Assembly (NCBI GenBank): GCA_019914945.1
Contig: CM034101.1
Location: forward strand, 4,041,188 to 4,105,187
Reading direction: 5' to 3'
DNA: 64,000 nt
Origin: Typha latifolia
Taxonomy: Eukaryota > Streptophyta > Magnoliopsida > Poales > Typhaceae
Below, piece after piece: positions 1-14,689 of the stretch. A model generated the notes under the pieces. It worked only from the letters and a program-made list of their open reading frames with translations. It ran no database searches and was not told the origin of the DNA. Position numbers and translations under genes: made by a program. Positions within the stretch are counted from its first letter, which is position 1, and the number at the start of each line of letters is the position of its first letter.

Positions 1-184
1 TGATAGAATTTCTTGATTACTTCTGATATGGTATGAGAGTTGCTAGCAAATTTTTCATGACATCAGATGAACTCTGTAGTTAAATGCTTGTGGCTTAATT
101 TATTACCCATTTACCTCTCTCCCTATTCTTTTTGTCTTGCTTTTTTTCCTTAACTTGTGAATTGAGTTCATATTTTGTTTGCAG

Positions 185-519
185 CTAACAACCTTTGTGT
201 GGACGCCATTTTTGTGTTCACAAAGCATGGTCACATGGCATCACTACTATCTCGCAATCTGCCGAACCCTCCAATTTTTGCATTCACAGATGATGCCAAT
301 GCTAGAAAGAATATGAATTTGTATTGGGGAGTCTTCCCACTTGAACTTCCACTATCAAATGATATCGGAGATAACATTAAGCAAACAATGAGCCTTATGA
401 AGTCCAGGGGTACTTTAAAGTCTGGAGATGTTGTCCTGGTGGTTTCTGACTCGGATTTGAACAGGCCATGTGCTGCACCATCTGTGTTTCAATCAATTCA
501 GGTCAGGACTGTATCTTAG
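185..519 (+). CDS. Pyruvate kinase, plastid isozyme A type, last exon (partial)
   Basis: This is the C-terminal exon of a pyruvate kinase, which makes pyruvate and ATP from phosphoenolpyruvate and ADP. The exon follows a pyrimidine-rich tract and an AG at 183-184 and enters in phase 1. The roughly 110 residues match the C-terminal regulatory domain: a VDAIFVFTKHGHMASLLSR segment, then NPPIFAFTDD, then SGDVVLVVSD, ending in FQSIQVRTVS before TAG at 517-519. The HGHMASLLSR stretch and the SIQV ending fit the plastid (isozyme A, alpha-type) group better than the cytosolic enzymes, as I recall those families. The catalytic barrel lies upstream of the window, so completeness cannot be judged. Bases 1-184 are its last intron. 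Confidence 0.88.
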
Positions 520-1131
520 GATATCTTATATAGTTATTAAATAGCATAAATATTTACTCTATTAATTTGTATTTAAGGATTCTGAGTGCACTGAGATTGT
601 TGTATTTTGTTGCACAATATACTGTTAAGTTTGTTCTTGATGCTTGTATTGCTCCTGAATCCAATATCTACGATTGTAAAGCTTCTGCATAATAATAGAT
701 CCTTGTATGACATTTTATAGCTCATTTTTCTTACTAGCTTCCGAGAATTAATAATTATCTCCTGTTGATTAATTAAAGTGTTAAGAGTTAGTTATTTGGA
801 GTCAAATGAAAGGGGAGCCCTTTATTAAGAGGTGAGAGTCGGTGGGAAGGTGGAAGGTGCTTCAAAGTATGGGCTTACCGTAGTTTTCTTCAAATAGTTT
901 GACAACTTATCCATTCACCGAGGTTGGATAAGTATATGGCGTAAATCTCCTTTACTTCCCCAGATATTAGGATATGAAGTAATTTTGCCGTCAATGTCAA
1001 TTCATGTATACTGTTTGATCGACCTTACATTATTTGAAAACCTAAGTACATGCTCAATCAAGAGATATCCAGTTATATCTCCATTCCTATCCGGAAAGCT
1101 TTGCCTTGCCTTCTTCACCTCTGCTTAGGAG
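520..1131. other. Convergent spacer: pyruvate kinase and permease 3' ends
   Basis: AT-rich non-coding stretch between two genes that end towards each other. It must contain the 3' untranslated regions of both. I see no conserved coding frame and no RNA gene in it. Confidence 0.6.
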
Positions 1132-2044
1132 TTAAACATTGAATGGCCTATAGTTTGCAAGATCTTGAATTAGGCCCTGCATAGACCCACAAACAGCAGC
1201 AACAGACACTACTACGCCAACACAGCTTAGGACATTCAACCATGTCCATCTCACAGAGAATTTGCGAATCTTAGCCTGTGCCATGTGCATCTCCATTGGA
1301 AAATACATCGTCAATGGCCAGAACGAGACAGCTCCGATCAAGCCAAGAACATCATTAAAGAACGGGAAGATCATCGCCACAAGTGCTGTCAAAATGACAT
1401 ACAGTGTTCTCCAGATCAAGCGAAAGAAACTGAATGGCAATTCTCCTATCAAAGGAATGTCAACGATTTGTTCAGCTGTCAGAAAAGAGTTATCAGGCCA
1501 ACGTCTGCAGGCCCATCTCTCGGCAAAGTGGAAGATAGGTTGGCAGAACACCTGCAAGGTAATTTGACTGTCATGTAGTGTGATATATATTGACAGATTC
1601 TTGCATAAAAGTAATTTGACTGTTATGTACTCGGATCTTTGTTCCTTATGATTATTTAGGCAAAGTGTAAATAATCGTTGCTCTATCGGAGCTTTTTATA
1701 GACACACTTCTTGTTAAAAGTTTTTAGCTCCCATTACTTTTTATTGACAGATTAAGAGTACCTGGTAAGCTCCAATGAGATGGATAGCAACGCAGATGTT
1801 TCCGATGTCGATGAGCCAGAATGGTTCATAGAAGCCAAATCCAGTTAGAAAGTTACCAGGAGCTTTGTTTCCAAATGCAGCGTATCCTAAGACAGCACAG
1901 AGCAAGTAGAAAATTGTTGTGGTACTGACCCCTATCAAGGAGGCCTTCTTCATCACCTTGTTCTCTGGGGGACTTGATTTGAGAGTATCCTGCAAAAGTT
2001 TAGTTAGCGGCTGCCTAATATATACTGCAAGGGTTCAGTAAAGC

Positions 2045-2127
<83 letters not shown>

Positions 2128-4318
2128 ATGCACCCAAAAAAAAAATAGTACACGAGCCTCCTGTCTACTCTACGTGGGCTCAAGAGTTGGATGGTATTGT
2201 TGACTTGAACCATGACCACTTGTGTTCAGCCGCTGAGCCTCAATATATGTGTGACACTTAGCATTTATTTTTCTTATCATATGTCATACATAGAAAATAA
2301 TAATATAACATAAGCCCATCTAATCATTTGGAGCGTTATTCATTGACTCCTATTAAGAGAACATTTTACTGTAAGCAAAAGTAAAGTATTGAATCATATC
2401 AGTATTCTTTTCTAAATAAACGATGATGTGATTAGTATATTTGTTGAAAAAAAATACTGAAACATATAGTATCTAGAAGTTAAAAAAAGAAGGAAAAGAT
2501 TGCTAAGACCTCAACCCCGATCTCAGGGCATTAGGAAAGACCGACCAACGATGAAGATGGAGAGAAAAGAGTAGATCTAATCGAAGGGATTAGGAGAGAA
2601 ACCGAAGAAGATTGAGTAGCTCTTGCAAACAAAGATCGAATAGATCTCGTCTGCTGCTGTTGCTGATATTCTTTAGTGGCAGGTCAAAGGGCAAAGTAGG
2701 GGATGAGCTCACAGTGTGGAAGTTCCAAATAAATGTTATGGGGTTATTTAGAGGTAGAAATTATTTATTTATACGAGATTAGATAGGATATAAATAATGA
2801 GGTTGATATTGGATTAAGCATAAGTTGGATTCAAATCAGAACTAGTTCAAAATCTAAACATATTTTAGATTGGATGAGAGGCCAAACCTAAATCATCCAA
2901 GTTGGATTCGAGTCAACAACATACACGACAAAATTTCAAACCATGCAAAATTTCCCACTATACTTCCTACCAAAATTAGAGAATATTCACTCTAGACATG
3001 GGAATAAAAGCGTGTTGATTCAATGACGCCTTGCAATAAATGGCATTTATCTTGTTACCTAAAATTCATACAAAAGTTTATATTCTTTCCAGAACATGAA
3101 ACATTACTTTATATTATAGGAATCACTGCTCATACTTAATGTGAGGTTTTTGTCATAAATGAAACCATAACTCTTACCTGAATCTCAATGAGAACATTGG
3201 AGTAAGTGTACGCAAAAGCTATGTTTCCAATGGACTGAAACATTCTCCACATCTTCTCACTGGCAGAAACATCCACTCCTACTGTAACTCCTGTGAGTGT
3301 TGTCCTCACATCTCCACCTTCTGTAATCCCACAAATCGAAGCATTTTGTAAGCTTAAAGATTGCAAATTTGCAATGCCCAGATACAACTAGTTTCCATGG
3401 TCATCATGTTGTTATAACCTGCAATTTTTGCAATGGAGAGCGCAAGTCCAATGGTTGAATAAGCAATAGACATAAGAGCTGCCACAATGGATAGCCACCA
3501 TATCTTGTGAAAGTTTGGCAACTGAGATAAGACTATCTCAATGCCTGCAAAGATGATCATATTGGCAGTGTTGGATTCTTCGCAAGCCGCCTCGTGGCCG
3601 TTGCGATGGAAGCAATGAGACCTTTTGATGGCCCTGATCACATTGAAAAGAAAAGGAACCCAAACAAAAAAAAAAAAATTAGGTAATAATTATATGAACT
3701 TATAACTTAGTTACTCACCCCATACTGATGGCTGTTGTTATGGTGTAGCCAACGGTGCATCCAACCAGATTCACATACTGGGCTAATGAACAAAATCTAT
3801 GTTTGCCAACACCTGAAGGAAGGAATTGAAATCAAAAGTAGAAGACAATATGCACAAAAAAGAAAAAGAAAAATAACAATGCATAGAAGAACAATTGTTC
3901 TTTATGTACCTAAGTATGCTTTTACAGCATCCCCATAGGTATAATTCCTCTTGCCATGCACTGGATCAGGAGATCTGTAACAATCTGCAAGAAGACTGGA
4001 GCAAAACCAAGTGATGATAGAGAAAGCTATGAGAACTGCAGGACCAAACAACCATCCCAGTTGAGCAAAGGCCCAAGCCAGCGAAAGCACTCCAGATCCA
4101 ATCACAGCAGTTATGATGTGAGCACTCGCAGTGAACAGTGTCCCTGCATATATACACATCGAATTTATCAAAGTTATCAACCTCATAGTAATATAGAAGA
4201 AGAATGTAAGACCTGTTCGCTTATCGCGGCCATCATCGTCGACGTCGATCTGAGGCTCGCAGCCTTGGGGTATCTCTAGGGCTGCCTGTCTGTTATCCTC
4301 CTGCCTCTCTGCTGCCAT
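1132..4318 (-). CDS. Amino acid permease (AAP family), seven exons
   Basis: Plasma-membrane proton-coupled amino acid importer of the AAAP/AAP family. Exons on the minus strand: 4318-4213, 4143-3910, 3812-3719, 3633-3419, 3320-3178, 1989-1762, 1551-1132, with GT..AG introns; 1440 nt gives 479 residues, normal for the family. Family signatures are a hydrophilic N-terminus, TLFTASAHIITAVIGSGVLS in the first membrane segment, LAWAFAQLGW, the NLVGCTVGYTITTAISMG segment, MIIFAGIEIVLSQLPNFHK, and a C-terminal block rich in membrane helices. I chose the ATG at 4318 (MAAERQ); an in-frame ATG at 4354 would add 12 residues (MPYTHHHLGEKK) and cannot be excluded. Intron 5 is about 1.2 kb and carries a (CT)n(AT)n tract. 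The exact AAP subgroup and substrate preference cannot be read from this. Confidence 0.93.
2049..2127. repeat. Compound (CT)n(AT)n microsatellite
   Basis: About 28 CT units (2049-2104) run directly into about 11 AT units (2105-2127). It lies in intron 5 of the amino acid permease gene. Similar CT-to-TA junctions occur at 27.26 kb and, inverted, at 62.54 kb. Confidence 0.95.
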
Positions 4319-4354
4319 TTTCTTTTCTCCGAGATGGTGATGTGTGTATGGCAA

Positions 4355-5321
4355 TATGTCTATATAACAATTCCAGAGTAAGGTTCAATGTAGATTTTGT
4401 TGGCATTTACTTGTTTCCTGTAGAGAGGAATACGGATAAGAGAGAAGCAGTCGACCGTTGTAACTTAGTACAAGGAATCTAGCACCAACCATCGCCAATC
4501 CATGCATTGGTATAAATGTAGTGCTTGAGAGTTGATGTTTTTGGTTGGCATTTAGTTAAGTCAACTCACGTTATCTACAAAATAAATTCCTTTGAGTAAA
4601 ATAAGATACCCTATGGACCTAATTTGAGCATTATTTTTTTCAAAAAGGAAAGCAGCAAATCTTTTGATTAATTCATTGCCACAGTTACAAAAAAAAATTC
4701 CAAAATATGCACAAACTGGGCTGAGAAGCCCCCATCCAAGTACATGCCATTCAATATATTCATCGCTAGTAAGAAATCAGAACGTGAAAAGGTCCTCCAT
4801 CCTCTCAATTAGAGTAGCATATATTACTTTTAGCAATTACTTGGATATATATGCTATTATATAATTCCTCTATATGCCCTATAAGAGAAGTAAAGGTCAC
4901 AGAGTCCGCTAGACCACTATAGAAGAAGATGTTCCTGACTAGATAAAGAATGGGAAAAATAATGCTATGCTTACAAACATTCAAGAAAACAAAAAAGAAG
5001 ATAACAGTGTTAATTTATTAACTTTTGGTAGTATCAATAGATGGGATGATGCATGCTACAGCTAAAGTGTTTATAGAATTTTTATAAAGCTTTTGCGGGA
5101 TAATATCACTCAATCAGACGCAGACATGATATGATACATATACTTCGTCTCATTTCAAGAAGGCAAGGTCAAGTTGGAACTAGTAATATTGAATTTGAAC
5201 TGTAGCTGCATAAATAGCAGTATGTAAGGCCTGCTCCAATTGGGAATTGATCTATATTACTGCATATATTTGGCGCTAAGATTGGGTTATCATTTTAATC
5301 AGATAATGAAATTATAAACTA
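4355..5321. other. Spacer: permease promoter side and AT-rich DNA
   Basis: Non-coding stretch between the permease start and the tRNA-Thr gene. It should hold the permease promoter, but I could not fix a TATA box with confidence. No coding frame with family-like sequence was seen. Confidence 0.5.
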
Positions 5322-5395
5322 GCTTTCGTAGCTCAGTTGGTTAGAGCACCCGTTTAGTAAGCGGGAGGTCTTGAGTTCAACTCTCAACGAAAGCA
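5322..5395 (+). tRNA. tRNA-Thr (anticodon AGT)
   Basis: A full cloverleaf can be folded by eye. The acceptor stem pairs GCTTTCG with CGAAAGC, and the discriminator base is A at 5395. The D arm is GCTC/GAGC with loop AGTTGGTTA. The anticodon stem CCCGT/GCGGG encloses TTAGTAA, giving anticodon AGT (Thr). The T arm is TTGAG/CTCAA around TTCAACT. There is no intron and CCA is not encoded, as expected for a nuclear gene. The internal A and B box sequences are intact. Confidence 0.95.
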
Positions 5396-5999
5396 TTATC
5401 TGACCTATTATAAGCGACATTTTCGTTCCCAGAGATTTTCTTTAGCGTTCAAGTAAATTAATAACTAATAATTATAAAAATATTATATTGAAAAGAAGAG
5501 AAGAGAAGAAATAAATATGAATAGAGTAATATTAAAAAAGTTATTGTTTATTTAGTATTTAAGTATTCATTAAATTAGAATAAATTTTTCTCGTTCTACC
5601 TTGCAGAACTTTCGTTGCCTCTATCGTTCGCTAGATGTTTTGTTGTAATTAATCTTAGTGAAATATTACCGCTTTTTTAAGTTCCAGTAAGAAATTAAGC
5701 TAATGCATTACATGCAACGATAAGATCGTCGTTTCAATTAGCAAGTAGCTCAGATATGAAAGATAACAAATTCGCTAGACCTCAGCAAATTCATGTGTCA
5801 ACCACGGGGCCGACAAATTCTTATAAAAGATACAGTAGATTACCCAAACTGAAGGATTAAAACATCCAGAGAATGATTCAAAAGCTCAAAGACAAACACA
5901 AATCGGAACAAGTCAAACAACACAAACACAAGCATAAACCTAAAGAACTGGAACCTCGTTCAACTGACATAGTAGTTCATCGTCCAACGAACAGCTCTC
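5396..5999. other. Spacer with alpha-tubulin 3' UTR
   Basis: AT-rich sequence between the tRNA-Thr and the alpha-tubulin stop codon. The part next to 6000 must be the tubulin 3' untranslated region. Nothing else is recognisable. Confidence 0.5.
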
Positions 6000-8180
<2,181 letters not shown>

Positions 8181-10247
8181 TTTTTAGCCAGGGGAGTTAA
8201 CCGTGATTAAACCGTTGGCCTGTCACGGTAACGTAACCATGGTTAACGTGTTCCAATTGGAGGGAGTTTTGCCGCCCAATTTCGATTTTCTGATTTTAAG
8301 AACGCTCGCCTCTCCACAGTCGAATGACTAAATTGCCCTTACGACTGTAGTCTTATAGGGACATCTGGTTGAGGGTTTATCCGTAATAGATCACTTTTTA
8401 TTCTAAAACTCTTTGCCAAACTAGTGTTAACCCGTCCGAAGGTGACATGAGAAAACTTGTACAAGTATCCTCCACCTCCTCGTTCTCCTCCTCCACCTCT
8501 CATCTCTCTTTTCTCTATTTTTTCCTCTAAATTTTTCTAAACATAATAATTTAAATTTATTTCAAAATAAAAAAATAAAAAAAGACCACGTAAGTTCCTT
8601 TTTCCTAATTTATCCCTCAACATGAACCCATAACACGGTAGAGGTAGTGTTAGGCTCCTCTCTGAACAAATGCATATCGCATTGTCTCTTTGAGCACGAG
8701 TGCGCGACACGACAGCCAATCTATGTACCCGACAACCTGACGTGCAATTGAAATGTAGTGCTAAGGCCGGCCCAATACCATGATGACTTTTCGAATGCTA
8801 TGCTCTGTCCTCAGTTTTGTTCTGTTCATCAGATGCAGCCAGCGATGTTTAAGAGGACGAGAAAGATATAACAATGCTTGTTTAATAGATCTCATTCGGG
8901 TTACCTAACCCGTTTAACCTGACCCATTTGCCACTCGTACACTGGGCCAGGAGTTGCAGATAAGGATTCGGCCCAACGTTGAATCCAAATATATATTATA
9001 GGCTAGACCCATATTTCTAAGATGGGTAAGGTTAGGCCCGCTAAGCCCAAGTACAAGCCTGAACGCTATTGTCAGTCCTTTTAATTTGATATGATTTAGT
9101 TTAACGTTTGAGTTTCATTGGATGTGAAAGAAGATTTGTTTTCATCGGTCTTGATCTCAGAATTTGTATCTATACCCAGACAATCAGCGTATATATTCGG
9201 AAAACAAAATGGATACTAATATGATTTTACAACTATCAAATTCATACCTAGTACTTCTAGTACACAAGACACTTAGACCTCATACATATATATTTTAAAT
9301 AATAAATCGCAACTCTCCTACTTAAGAAGCAATAGCAGGCCAAAGTCACTGACCTATGTGCGAAAATATATCATATGCATCTTCTATGTATTTTCAGTTA
9401 TAAGAAGGCTCCTTTTTTTTTTAATTATGAACTCCTGAACAATAAAATCACAGTAAACTCATACTGCGACCAATTATTAATTTAATGAATTTTTCTAAAA
9501 AATATTATGCATACTATTCATGCGGAAATTAAATCCATGACCCGGTGGGTAATAAAGACGAGTATTTGAACAGTTGAACTAGACTACTTCCGAGAAAGAT
9601 ACTCCCCGACGTTGGTCCCACCAAAGGCTTGGGCCAGAAATTGCGGGCGAATGGCTACAAAGCTTAGATCTATATCTTTCTGACGCTAATCTAATCAATT
9701 GATAAGTAAGCCAAGTGTTGGGCCATATATGTCGGATCCTACGGGTGTTTGTGATTCGAAATAAAAATCGAAGAAAAGGTTAGACGCCTCCATTCTCGGA
9801 CAAATGTTTTGTCTTATCTACACAATCTGAGATTAAGTTGAATTGTGCGAAAAACTCGCATTAGTAGGCATTTCCAGCTCAAATTAATACATCAGATCCG
9901 GAGTTGGAATCCAAAGTTTTAACTCAAACAAGCTCTGAATATGAATATTTGGGATGTGGAACATTTTAATAGAACATGCATGAAACATAACTGCGCATAT
10001 ATAAAAGCTCATGTGTTATTCATTCCTAGCATATAAGGTGATGCACGCTGTAGGGAATAATAACAAGTATCCTTCCGTGATTCCATCTGATGCTATCCCA
10101 CGTATACGAGGGGATCGAGTATGTCAAAAAGGCAAAGCCGCGGAGATACTCTGCTAATATACAAACTACCAAACCAAAACCAAGACGGCCAATTGGCGCC
10201 AGTATTCAGAAGAGGCACTCTTCCATCTCTCCGATCAAATTTGGCAT
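8181..10247. other. Spacer: tubulin upstream region and RLK7-like 3' side
   Basis: Non-coding. The part next to 8181 is tubulin upstream DNA. Around 8880-9090 there are short GGGTTA, AACCCG and GGCCCAA words typical of degenerate plant repeats. The region near 10.0-10.2 kb must contain the 3' UTR of the receptor kinase. No convincing coding frame is present. Confidence 0.45.
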
Positions 10248-13200
10248 TCATGGCATTAGCTTGACCTCAACCTTCTCATCCTCGCCGTCAGCAACCGCAA
10301 ATGGCCGGCCGCTCGCGGCCTCCTCCAGCATCTGCACCACCGTCCTCATCGACGGCCTCATCGCGGGCAACCTTGCGGTGCACAAAACCGCAACTCTCAG
10401 AACTTTCACCGCCTCCTCCAGTGCCCACTGCTCTGTTATCCTCCTGTCTATCAACCCCATTACCCTCTCCCTGCTATCTATCATCCGTGATATCCAGTAT
10501 ACGATATCCTTATTCTCGCCGTATTCGGCCTCTATTGGCTTCCTTCCTGTCACTAGCTCCATCAATACAACTCCGAAGCTGTACACATCGCTCCTCTCGG
10601 TCACCTTATATGTGTACGCATACTCTGTATCACCAAAATAGTTTATCAATTAGCGATGCTAGAAAGGTTTTTTTTTTTTTGAAAAAAAAAAACAAATCGA
10701 GATAAGGAAATTAAGGAAATATAATTGGTAACCGTACCTGGAGCGATATAGCCGTGGGTGCCGGCGATGACGTGGGTGGAGGAATCTCTAGGAGCAGAGT
10801 GGAGGATCTTAGCGAGGCCGAAGTCGGCGATCCGCGGTTTAAAGTACTCATCGAGGAGTATGTTGCTGGATTTCACATCTCGATGCAGGATGGGGCGGTC
10901 GCAGCCGTGGTGGAGGTATTCCAATCCTTTCGCCGATCCCACCGCTATCTCGTACCTCGTGTCCCAATCCAAGCCCCCAAGCTTGTCGCCGGCGGTCGTG
11001 TGCAGCCTTTCCCAGAGGTTGCCGTTGGGGAGGTGCTCGTAGACGAGGAGGCTCGAGTCCTCGCTCGTGATGCTGCAGTAGAGCTTGACCACGTTGACGT
11101 GGCGGATCGAGCTCAGCGTCCCCACCTCCGCGTCGAACTCTCGGCACCGCATCGAGGACAGCCGCCGCGGTGCCGCCGTCGCCAGCATCGCCGACGTTGC
11201 CGACCCGGCTCCGGCCCCGGCCCCGGCCCACGTAGGGGCCGGAGAGTTCCAGATGTGCTTGACGGCGACGACCTTACCGCTGGCAAGATGGACGCGGTAC
11301 ACGTTCCCCGAGGCGCCGGAGCCGATGATGTTCTCTTGCTTGATGGACTTGAGGATCTCGTCCTCGTCGAAGGTTAGGATCCGGAAGGACTTGAGATCCC
11401 AGGAGTCGCTCTTCTTAGGAGCGGATCGATCCCTCGCGTCGTCATAGGATCGGCGCCTCTTTAGATAGACGAGGAGGGCGAGAGAGGCGAGGAGGAGGGT
11501 GGCGCCGACGATGAGGCAGGTGAGGACTACCCGGAGCTTGTCCGACGACCCGCTGTCGGACGGAGAACATCGCCGGAGGAAGCGCGCGTTGCCGTTGATG
11601 CAGAGGTCCGGATTGCCGGAGAAGCTCGCTGAGTAGGCGTCGATGGAGAGAGCCGCCGGGACCACGCCGGCGAGGCTATTGTCCGAAAGGTTAAGGAAAC
11701 TTAGTTTTAAAGAGGCGAGGCTCGCCGGGATCTCGCCGGAGAGGTCGTTACCGGAAAGATCGAGAGAATTCAGCCTAGGTAGCCCACCGAGGCTCGCCGG
11801 AATAACTCCGGAGAGGTTGTTTTTCGCGAGGTTGATAGTGTTGAGGGAATCGCAATCTCCGATGGAGTAGGGAATCGCGCCGGAGATCGAATTACCCTCG
11901 AGATCGATACTGACGACACTCTTCAAGGCGCCAATCGTCGCTGGGATACTGCCAGAGAGCTCATTGAACGACGCATCGATTGACACGAGGGAAACGGCTT
12001 GAGAAATCTCCGTCGGCAACTCACCGGAGAAATGGTTGTTAGCAAGGAACAGCTGGTACAGCGACTTCGCCTCGCCGATGCCGGCACCGACCGGGCCCGT
12101 GAACCCATTCACGGCGAGATCGATGATGTTGACATTAGGCAAGCTCCATATCCCGGCGGGAACCACGCCGGAGAGCGAGTTATTGCTCACTCGAAGCCGC
12201 TCCAGCGTCGAACACTTCGCGTAGCTTGCCGGGATCTCTCCGGAGAATTTATTCTCGAGCATCAGCAGCTTCTTCATCGTCCCCATATTACACATATCCG
12301 GCGGGATCGGCCCGGTCAAGAAGTTCGTCGACACGTCGATGAAGTTGAACTCCGACCAGCTCCCGATCTTCTCCGGCAACTTCCCGGATAGCCGGTTCGA
12401 GTAAAGCGAGAGGTTTACGAGGTATCTGAAATCGCCGAACTCCGCTGGAATCTCGCCGGAGAAATCGTTATAGAATAACTGAAGCGATACCAACTTCTTG
12501 AGAAATCGGAGCTCAGAGAGATCGCCTTCCAAGTAGTTCATCGAAGCATCGAAGTAGGCAAGCTCGGAGAGGTTCCCGAAACCGGTCGGTAATTTCCCGG
12601 TGAACGAATTGTTGTAGAACTCGAGCTGGGTCAACTTCGTCAGCTTCGATATCTCGGGCGGTATCTGACCGCTGAGAAAGTTATCCGAGAACTCCAAATC
12701 TCGGAGCTTGGTAAGATTAGCGATGGAGGACGGGATCTCGCCTTCGAGGTTAGTAACCGAAAGGTAAAGCCAGTATAACTTAGTGAGCTTCACGAGCACT
12801 TTCGGGAACGGGCTCCGCTCGTATCCGTTGTCGCCGAGGCTTAGGATCAGCAGCTCGGTGAGGTTACTGAGCGAATCCCACGGAAAGGGGCCGGTGAAGT
12901 AGTTAGTCGAGATGTTCAACACTTGGAGGTTTCTAAGAGGGGAGAGGTCGGGGACGGCCCCAGAGAAGCGGTTGAAGGCGAGGTTGAGATAGAGGAGGGA
13001 GGTGCAGTTCCGGATGTCGGCGGTGAGAGGACCGGAGAGGTGATTGGATCCGAGGGAGAGCTTGGTGAGGGAGGGGAGCTGGCAGAGGGAGTCGAAGGGG
13101 ATGTTATTTCCCGAGATGCCCCTGTCGTAGAGGTCGATCTTGGAGACGGAGCCATTGGAGTCGCAGAGGACACCGGAGAAGTTGCACGGGGAGTTTTCGG

Positions 13201-13339
13201 AAAACCAGGAACCGAAGCCGTGCGAAGAGTTGGTGATACCGAGAGAGTTCCTGAGATCGAGAAGGAACTGGACCTCGGAACCCGTGCTACCTTCGATTAA
13301 TCCCGAGAACAAGCAGAGGAGGAGAAAGAGGAGGTGCAT
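10248..13339 (-). CDS. RLK7: LRR receptor-like kinase, RLK7/HAIKU2 type (LRR-XI)
   Basis: Single-pass receptor kinase of LRR subfamily XI, whose known members perceive secreted peptides. Exons 13339-10738 and 10624-10248 join in phase 1 at the APE motif; 2979 nt gives 992 residues. Order: signal peptide (about 1-20), N-terminal LRR cap with a CNFSGVLC cysteine pair, roughly 20 leucine-rich repeats, a membrane helix near residue 620 followed by KRRR, then the kinase with glycine loop GSGASGNVYRV, VAVKHI lysine, HRDVKSSN catalytic loop, DFGLAK, and GTHGYIAPEY. The segments VVKLYCSITSEDSSLLVYEH and GVVLMELVTGRKPIEAEYGE are close to Arabidopsis RLK7/IKU2 as I recall them. Unusual point: an Ala/Gly-rich insert (AGAGAGAGSATSAML) after the catalytic lysine. 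RLK7 versus IKU2 orthology is not resolved here. Confidence 0.93.
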
Positions 13340-14597
13340 TTTTTTTCTTCTTATTTTTCTGCTTTTCTTTTCTTTTCTTTGCTAAAATTTGAAGGATACT
13401 TCAACAAACTGCAGCATATGAGCTTGGATTAGAGCATTAGAAGGAGAAGTAAAAGACTTTGAGGTTTGTTCCTTTATCTCGTGTATCTCGGTGGGGCCTA
13501 AGAGAGCCAGCCCACTTTGTGAGGATGGGTGGTCTAAATGTTAGGTTGGATAGTTGTCAGCTAGTGGGGGAGATGAACCGGGCTGTGTGATCACAGATAG
13601 CCGCCGGGTTTGACTTTTATCTCGGGGCCCTGACGACTTTATTTAAAGTGACGCTGGAGACACACGTGGATTTGGGCTCGTGCGTAATAGGACCTAAGCT
13701 TCTGGGAAATTTCTTTTTGGACTAATTGAAGTAATTTAGTGAGATTAGTAGGACTAATTGGAGTAAATTTTGACTAATAAGCTTCTAGTCGTTTGTACTA
13801 ATTGGAGTAAATTTTGACTAATAAGCTTCTAGTCGTTTGTACTAATTGGAGAATAGATATAAATTATCTCAGGAAAGGATTGTTAATATTGATTTGCTGG
13901 ACTAATTATTTGTCGCACCTATAGGTGCAGCATCTTCTTTAAATTTTCAACTGACAATATGTAGTGGTTAAAATAAAAATATTTAAAACATCTTGTAGGG
14001 TGTAATCATGCTTCGGCTTCAAATTAATTTCAAACCGGACCTAAACTATTAAATTTAAATTAATTTATTTTTAGTACAAGCTTATTTTAAACCTTCTTGT
14101 TAAGAAATATTGAGGCTTAACCTAAGTTTAAATCAAGCTCAAACTAAGCTTGCTTTGAATTTTCCACATTATATATATATATATAATCAAGTCGAAACTT
14201 ATTGACTCAGCTTGTACTGATGCTCATCGTGAAATTATATTTTAGCCTAAGCTAATCGATCAGACTAGACTCTCTCTTTCTCAAAGATTTTAAAACCCTA
14301 AATATATTATTATTTACTAGGATTAATATTATAAAATATTTTATTATTACAAATTTCATAACTTTAAACTTAATATTATAAATTTATAAAATAAATATAA
14401 TTAAGTTGCAAAATGTTCCTTCAGATAGAATGGATGCAATGATAGAGTAGTTTCTAGAATGCAAGTCATTTAGTCCAGATCCAACTTCGCATAAAAGACA
14501 AAATGCTTCAAAGTTCAAACCCTCTCTCTCTCTCTCTCTCGATCGTCTTCTTAGGTTTTTTTTTCTTCTCTTTTTATTGTATACGGTGTCTATCATT

Positions 14598-14600
<3 letters not shown>
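13340..14600. other. RLK7-like upstream region with a short direct repeat
   Basis: Non-coding. The leader just above 13339 is T-rich on the plus strand. A 44-bp unit containing GACTAATAAGCTTCTAGTCG occurs twice in tandem, with a partial third copy, at 13755-13850. Around 14.0-14.25 kb there are degenerate AAGCTTG/CAAGCTC words. Two CT tracts start at about 14522 and 14601. No gene is seen. Confidence 0.5.

Positions 14601-14683
<83 letters not shown>
14601..14683. repeat. (CT)n microsatellite, about 41 units
   Basis: An uninterrupted CT tract of about 83 bases, with a shorter one at 14522-14541. Long open frames across it on either strand (poly Leu-Ser or poly Arg-Glu) are artefacts of the dinucleotide repeat. 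Confidence 0.97.
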
Positions 14684-14685
<2 letters not shown>

Positions 14686-14689
14686 GTAG

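Noticed and set aside
5322..5395. tRNA-Thr as a plastid or mitochondrial DNA insertion
   Set aside because: The flanks are ordinary AT-rich nuclear DNA, and anticodon AGT is the eukaryotic nuclear type.
10754..13385. Several long open frames on the plus strand across the RLK7-like gene
   Set aside because: They are antisense shadows of a GC-rich leucine-rich-repeat coding region; the minus frame carries all family motifs.
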